64,000 bases of DNA from Agapanthus africanus (Eukaryota; Streptophyta; Magnoliopsida; Asparagales; Amaryllidaceae), in NCBI GenBank assembly GCA_030015575.1, contig JASDDO010000024.1, positions 219,438,996 through 219,502,995 of the forward strand, given 5' to 3'. The notes beneath the pieces were generated by a model. It did not search any database and was not told the origin of the DNA. It worked only from the letters and a program-made list of their open reading frames with translations. How positions within the stretch are numbered: the stretch's first letter is position 1; each line of letters opens with the position of its first letter. Of the stretch, positions 60,014-64,000 are shown piece by piece. The position numbers and the translations under genes are program-made.

Positions 60014-60188
60014 TGTTTTATTGGCGGCCCATACAGGTCAGTTCCGCATGAAGTCTTACCATGCAAGTCAGTTCAGCATGGAATCCTAAGCAATATATAT
60101 CACAAGAATTATAAGAATCGGCAACTATACATTCTTCACGTTACAAATTCCTTGAATCTATCATAACCCTTTCTTTTCCATCAAGGTC
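60014..60188 (+). other. Leader of gag-only element
   Basis: Begins TGTTTTATTGGCGGCCCATACAGG. No iMet-type PBS is seen, but GGCGGCCCATACAGGTC is shared with the gypsy remnant at 10.4 kb and may be the PBS region of this family. Confidence 0.45.
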
Positions 60189-60671
60189 ATGGATCCTTCC
60201 AACAACACGAGCACCAACGCGAACGGCACCACTCCACCACCTACACCACCACCACCCATTATCGTTGAGGACTTACTGATAAGATCAATGGCATTTCTTG
60301 AAGAAACCAGGAGTCTAGTTGAGAGACAGCAGGAGCAGGCTGCTCTCCTTCACCAAGAACTAGTTCACACTAAGGCCGCTTTAAGGGCAGCTCATGGTCA
60401 TATCAAGAAGAAGGAAAGGACACCGCCAGCAAAGACTTGCTATTATTGTAAGAAACTCGGACATGAAGTAAAGGACTGCAGGCAAGCTAATGGTCTTTGT
60501 ATGATTTGTGGATCGCCTGAACACACGCTAAGGGCATGCTCAAGGTACAGAGCATACCAAAACCCCATGCCAAGACTGACTATACAAACTCCTACTACTG
60601 CACCGCTTTCGCGAGGACCACCTTTTCATCGTCAGTCGAAATGTACCAGCAGGCACAGAGAAAAGTGCTAG
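60189..60671 (+). CDS. Gag-like protein with two CCHC zinc knuckles
   Basis: A 160-residue frame starting at an ATG. It has a Pro-rich N-terminus (TPPPTPPPPII) and a Glu/Gln-rich helix (residues ~35-72, with LVERQQEQAALLHQELVHTK). Two CCHC knuckles follow, CYYCKKLGHEVKDC and CMICGSPEHTLRAC, spaced as in the chromovirus gag at 24.3 kb (CDFC.. and CLVC..). The central capsid (Retrotrans_gag) domain between helix and knuckles is missing, so this is a shortened gag. A protease remnant LALFDTRAS lies in another frame near 60850. Expected role: RNA binding within virus-like particles supplied by a relative. Confidence 0.75.
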   Translation: MDPSNNTSTNANGTTPPPTPPPPIIVEDLLIRSMAFLEETRSLVERQQEQAALLHQELVHTKAALRAAHGHIKKKERTPPAKTCYYCKKLGHEVKDCRQANGLCMICGSPEHTLRACSRYRAYQNPMPRLTIQTPTTAPLSRGPPFHRQSKCTSRHREKC

Positions 60672-60837
60672 GAGGCCATCCATCCACGATGCCGGTTGGA
60701 GAAGCCGAAATCACTGGCTAAGTTATCACTGGTAATTCCTAATCCTTTCATCTTTTCAAATCCTTGTATACCTCTATATTTTTCCTTGTATCTAAAACCA
60801 ACACCACACAACTTAAGCACTATCCTAGTAGCCACTA

Positions 60838-60878
60838 TTCCTGCACTTGCACTGTTCGACACTAGAGCGTCACCATGA
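60838..60878 (+). pseudogene. Protease active-site remnant
   Basis: PALALFDTRASP corresponds to the aspartic-protease LALFDTGAS of chromoviruses with Gly replaced by Arg. It is followed at once by a stop and a PPT-like tract, marking a pol deletion point. Confidence 0.65.
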
Positions 60879-60894
60879 TTCATGTTTCAACTTG

Positions 60895-61416
60895 AGAGAA
60901 TTTCGCAGACGAAATTCTTTTAAGGAGGGTAGACTATAACGCCTGCAACATGATTGCATTCCTTTGAATCTTTTCTTGTTTTCCCTGATAATGTTGTCTC
61001 GACGTAACATGAAACTACAAACTCTTGATCTTCCTTTGATTTTTCTTGATTGTTTCTTAAACCTTATCACCTTGACTCTGATGGTAGGATTTGGGTGATT
61101 TAAATGGAGTTATGTGATTGTAACTATGAACTGCAGCATAATTATAATGCGGTACTCTGATTGAGTGACTTAGAATTCTGTCTTTGATTCTCTTTCCTTT
61201 TAATTTAGTTTTACCGTATATTATCGAACCATATTTTCTTTGTTAACTTATATCCCTTTCCATCTGTTCATCCTTTTCAAAACCCTTGCATCCTTTCGTT
61301 CTTTCAAACATTTTTTTCATGCACTTTCAGTAGTTCTTTCACCACCGCTGTCATCAAATTTGTTAAAACTTCCTTCTATAAATTTCGAGGATGAAATTTT
61401 TATAAGTAGGGTAGAA
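60895..61416 (+). other. Two successive PPT-like tracts
   Basis: The first is at 60897-60933: 'aatttcgcagacgaaattc' then TTTTAAGGAGGGTAGAC, followed by TATAACGCC, which resembles an LTR start with TG changed to TA. The second is at 61381-61416: AATTTCGAGGATGAAATTT then AAGTAGGGTAGAA, directly before the real 3' LTR. Between them is ~450 bp of non-coding sequence. Confidence 0.6.
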
Positions 61417-61526
61417 TGTAACGACTCTGATTTACTGTACGAAATTTTTTAAGTCAATGTACAGAATGGAGTTTGCAAGGCTGAGTATATTTTAAAAGTT
61501 ATTTTTGTTTAAGAACAGCAAGAAAG

Positions 61527-61597
61527 CACGTGTAGCTCATTGGTAAAGTATTGCACTGCTGTGACGTTGTCTCTGTGTTCGAATTCCATCAGCCACA
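61527..61597 (+). promoter_or_regulatory. tRNA-like segment with A and B boxes in 3' LTR
   Basis: A box TAGCTCATTGG (61533-61543) is identical to the 5' copy. B box TGTTCGAATTC (61576-61586) has one C>T change. The 32-nt spacing is preserved. Confidence 0.6.
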
Positions 61598-61968
61598 TAT
61601 TATTTTTACTGATTTTTCTTTTAAACTTTTTGAAAGCCCAAAAGTTTACACGTGCACTGCATACAAAAATAAAAAGTTAGAGAAATCTAACATGTGCAAA
61701 ATGTTGGATGAACTGAGGTGAACACGTTGCAAGAATCCAACAGCTCCCTTCAAACAGTGGACCTGTGAGATTGAAGATACGGCCGGAGCCGACGGTCGCC
61801 CATTGGTAAAAACCCCCCGTGCTCTGCACACTTGACCCTTGGCCTACCCCTATTACCCATGCACTGTTTGTTTTCTCTGCAATTTAACAGAGAATTAAAT
61901 TTCATCTTTAAATTCATTTTTAATGCATTTTAATTCATTCTTTTAATTCCAAAATCCTAATTCCACAC

Positions 61969-61976
61969 TATAAATA
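61969..61976 (+). promoter_or_regulatory. TATA box of 3' LTR
   Basis: TATAAATA in the same context as at 52127. Confidence 0.65.
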
Positions 61977-64000
61977 CAACCCCATACCCTATTCCCTCCT
62001 CATTCTGAAATCCCTAACCAAAATTATCAAATTTTTTTAAGTACAAGTGGAGTAGAAGTGGAGTAAGCCCAAAGTCAACTTCCGGCGAGGAAAAGAAGCA
62101 ATTCGGGCGACTACACAATCTTCTTCTATCTTATCTTCACCCTTTTAGCTAGTAAGTCCCACCCATTTCTTCTCTTTCTATATAAAATGTCTTTTTTATA
62201 AAACATGTCGGTAAGTGGAGTTATACCGACATTTGATTTTAAAATCGTTGAAACTATAATTTTTCTTAAGAATTGCTCATTCATATTCCTATACATTGCT
62301 TATTAATCATAAAACTAAAGTTTAGAATAACTTTCACCCTAAATCATCATGCTAAACAACTTTAAATTGAGTTTTACCTTTAAATACCATGAACTTTTTA
62401 TCGACCATATTTATTTGTTTTGCTTGCTATTACCTTCAGAAAACTTCACGGGGTAATGACCTACCCATCACATATACACATATTGACATAGCATGCTACT
62501 CTTGGAAACCTATTTTGTGGCGATTACAACTTTTCATCAAACTACCATAAACTATAAAAACCCGGTTTTCTTTAGAATTGTATTTCAAACTCTTTGCGAT
62601 TATGCCTCTACAACCCATTTTGGGGAACCCGCTATTGGATTGTGCGGATTATCGTACATCCTCAGGCTAGTAGAGCGAGATGCAGACCTCCTCACGGAAC
62701 ATTCGGTCTTGAAAGAATTTTAATACGATTTTTAAGAAAAACGATATTTTCTAATTAATAATAATAATTAATTTTTTTAATATATAAATATTATCAAAAC
62801 ACATATTTTCAAGATATAATAAATTTCCATGTTTTTCTAAAAATAAAAGAATGACAAGTTTCACCAAAATACCATCAAGTATCAATACAAGACAAGTCTT
62901 ACACTTAAATACCATGAACTATTCAAGCTAAGTTAATATTCACTGAAATACCTCAAATCTTAAAAGTTACATCCATGAAACCCTAAATACGATAAATAAA
63001 TACTCGAGCTTTATTTTGAAAGTATATAAAATATTTTTCATAAAATCTCCTCGAGTTATATAAAATTACATTTAAGGACCTTAGTAAATATAGGTTTAAG
63101 CGGGGTCAATTCTCTTGAGCCTCAGGGAGCCGAAGAAAGTGAGTGCTTGTCTATTTAAGGTAGAAAACTAAAACGGAGTTATTAATGGTAATTGTCTTGG
63201 AAAAAGACACAAATCCTGCCGTCCATATGCAGCAGTTGCCAATAACACCCAAACCTAATTCGGGATCCAAATCTGTTTAAAGTGTCTGACTCAAGTGTGA
63301 GTCTAAATCAAGTTGAGTCTAACTCAATCTGAATCCAACCAGAATCCAATCCAAACATGAATCCAATATAAATATGAATCCAATTCAACATGAATCCAAA
63401 CTATAACATGTATGCTTGAACTTGAACCTGAATACCAAAATAATATCAACATGACTTGACTTGACCGAACCATGACGATATCTTGACTTGATTACATGAC
63501 TACTTATTTACATCCTGAACCGTTTACATGAATAACTTATTTCCATGGTCTCGGCAAGTCTGGTAACTACAAATTTATACAATATACATTGCGGGGTTTA
63601 ACAGGGTAGATTGGTACGGAATGTGTTATAAGTGACATGATGATGGACACTAAAATACACCTACCGAACATCCGTGTCGTTGACCCATGGGTTTTGACGG
63701 GGCCTTGTACTTTCCGTTTTCCATAGTCCATGTGATAGTTGGACTCCTCTCGTATACACTGATATATTCTGTACCAAACTACAAACAACTACGTTGGTAT
63801 AACAAACATATATCTGTTTATATTACCAGTTCTCTCCTCTTTACTTATTCTATTCCATCCTTATCTTTGGGACTTACCGAGCGCTGGTTCGCTGACGACA
63901 TTCCTGTTTCTTTCTTTCTTCAGAATGTTCGTCAGGAGGACCCAACTCTCAGGAGACCGAGCCTATCCAGGAATACTTGGAGCAGATACCCGAGCAGCAC

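Larger units (their letters stand above)
61417..64000 (+). mobile_element. 3' LTR of gag-only element (truncated by window end)
   Basis: Starts TGTAACGACTCTGATTTAC and aligns with 51578-52280 and 57854-59756 of the 5' LTR without the hAT insertion. It ends at the window edge within GAGCAGATACCCGAG. A ~20-bp deletion between GGCGAC repeats lies at 62108. Confidence 0.9.

Overview
The window is plant nuclear DNA that is almost entirely nested transposable elements. A plant class I formin fragment with spliceable introns, a plant-type ArfGAP fragment, chromovirus and Tat-type Ty3 elements, Ty1/Copia debris and hAT transposons all point to an angiosperm with a repeat-rich genome. I cannot name the species. 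No complete, clearly functional host gene is present. Nearly every long reading frame belongs to a decayed retroelement.

Layout. 1-1.2 kb: tail of an LTR followed by an initiator-Met primer-binding site. 1.7-3.15 kb: 3' part of a divergent LTR. 3.15-7.0 kb: minus-strand Ty1/Copia remnant (gag, protease, integrase halves, PBS, LTR) whose integrase is split by a 1.42-kb solo LTR of the Tat family. 7.0-10.5 kb: minus-strand gypsy remnant (LTR, gag only), flanked by inverted copies of the Copia LTR. 10.9-11.4 kb: a non-autonomous hAT-type element with a perfect 8-bp target-site duplication. 11.6-12.8 kb: the 5' two exons of a class I formin gene on the minus strand. 12.8-15.9 kb: AT-rich sequence with no gene. 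15.9-16.6 kb: LTR fragment. 16.9-31.8 kb: a repeat-rich LTR-like region interrupted by a full-length Tekay-like chromovirus (18,362-27,831, minus strand, both LTRs), then an unidentified ORF and tandem arrays. 31.8-41.0 kb: minus-strand Tat-lineage Ty3 element (3' LTR, PPT, repeat-filled spacer, integrase, two RNase H domains, RT, protease, gag), truncated at its 5' end. 41.0-50.1 kb: plus-strand non-coding LARD-like retrotransposon with one 4.3-kb LTR and one 1.9-kb LTR that differ by a 2.4-kb deletion. 50.1-51.6 kb: truncated LTR of the next family. 51.6-64 kb: plus-strand gag-only (TR-GAG-like) retrotransposon; its 5' LTR is interrupted by a 5.56-kb hAT transposon, and its 3' LTR runs off the window.

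The most notable object is the hAT transposon at 52,289-57,845. It has matched terminal inverted repeats, a near-perfect 8-bp target duplication and a decayed transposase. Downstream of the transposase, on the same strand, lie four exons of a host Arf GTPase-activating protein gene with their introns: a captured gene fragment. The LTRs of the retrotransposon it entered carry a tRNA-like segment with Pol III A- and B-box matches in both copies. This recalls the 5S-bearing Cassandra TRIMs, but with a tRNA-type promoter.

The genes do not form a cooperating host system. The relationships are nesting relationships, which give relative insertion order. All assignments come from reading motifs by eye; no database search was run.
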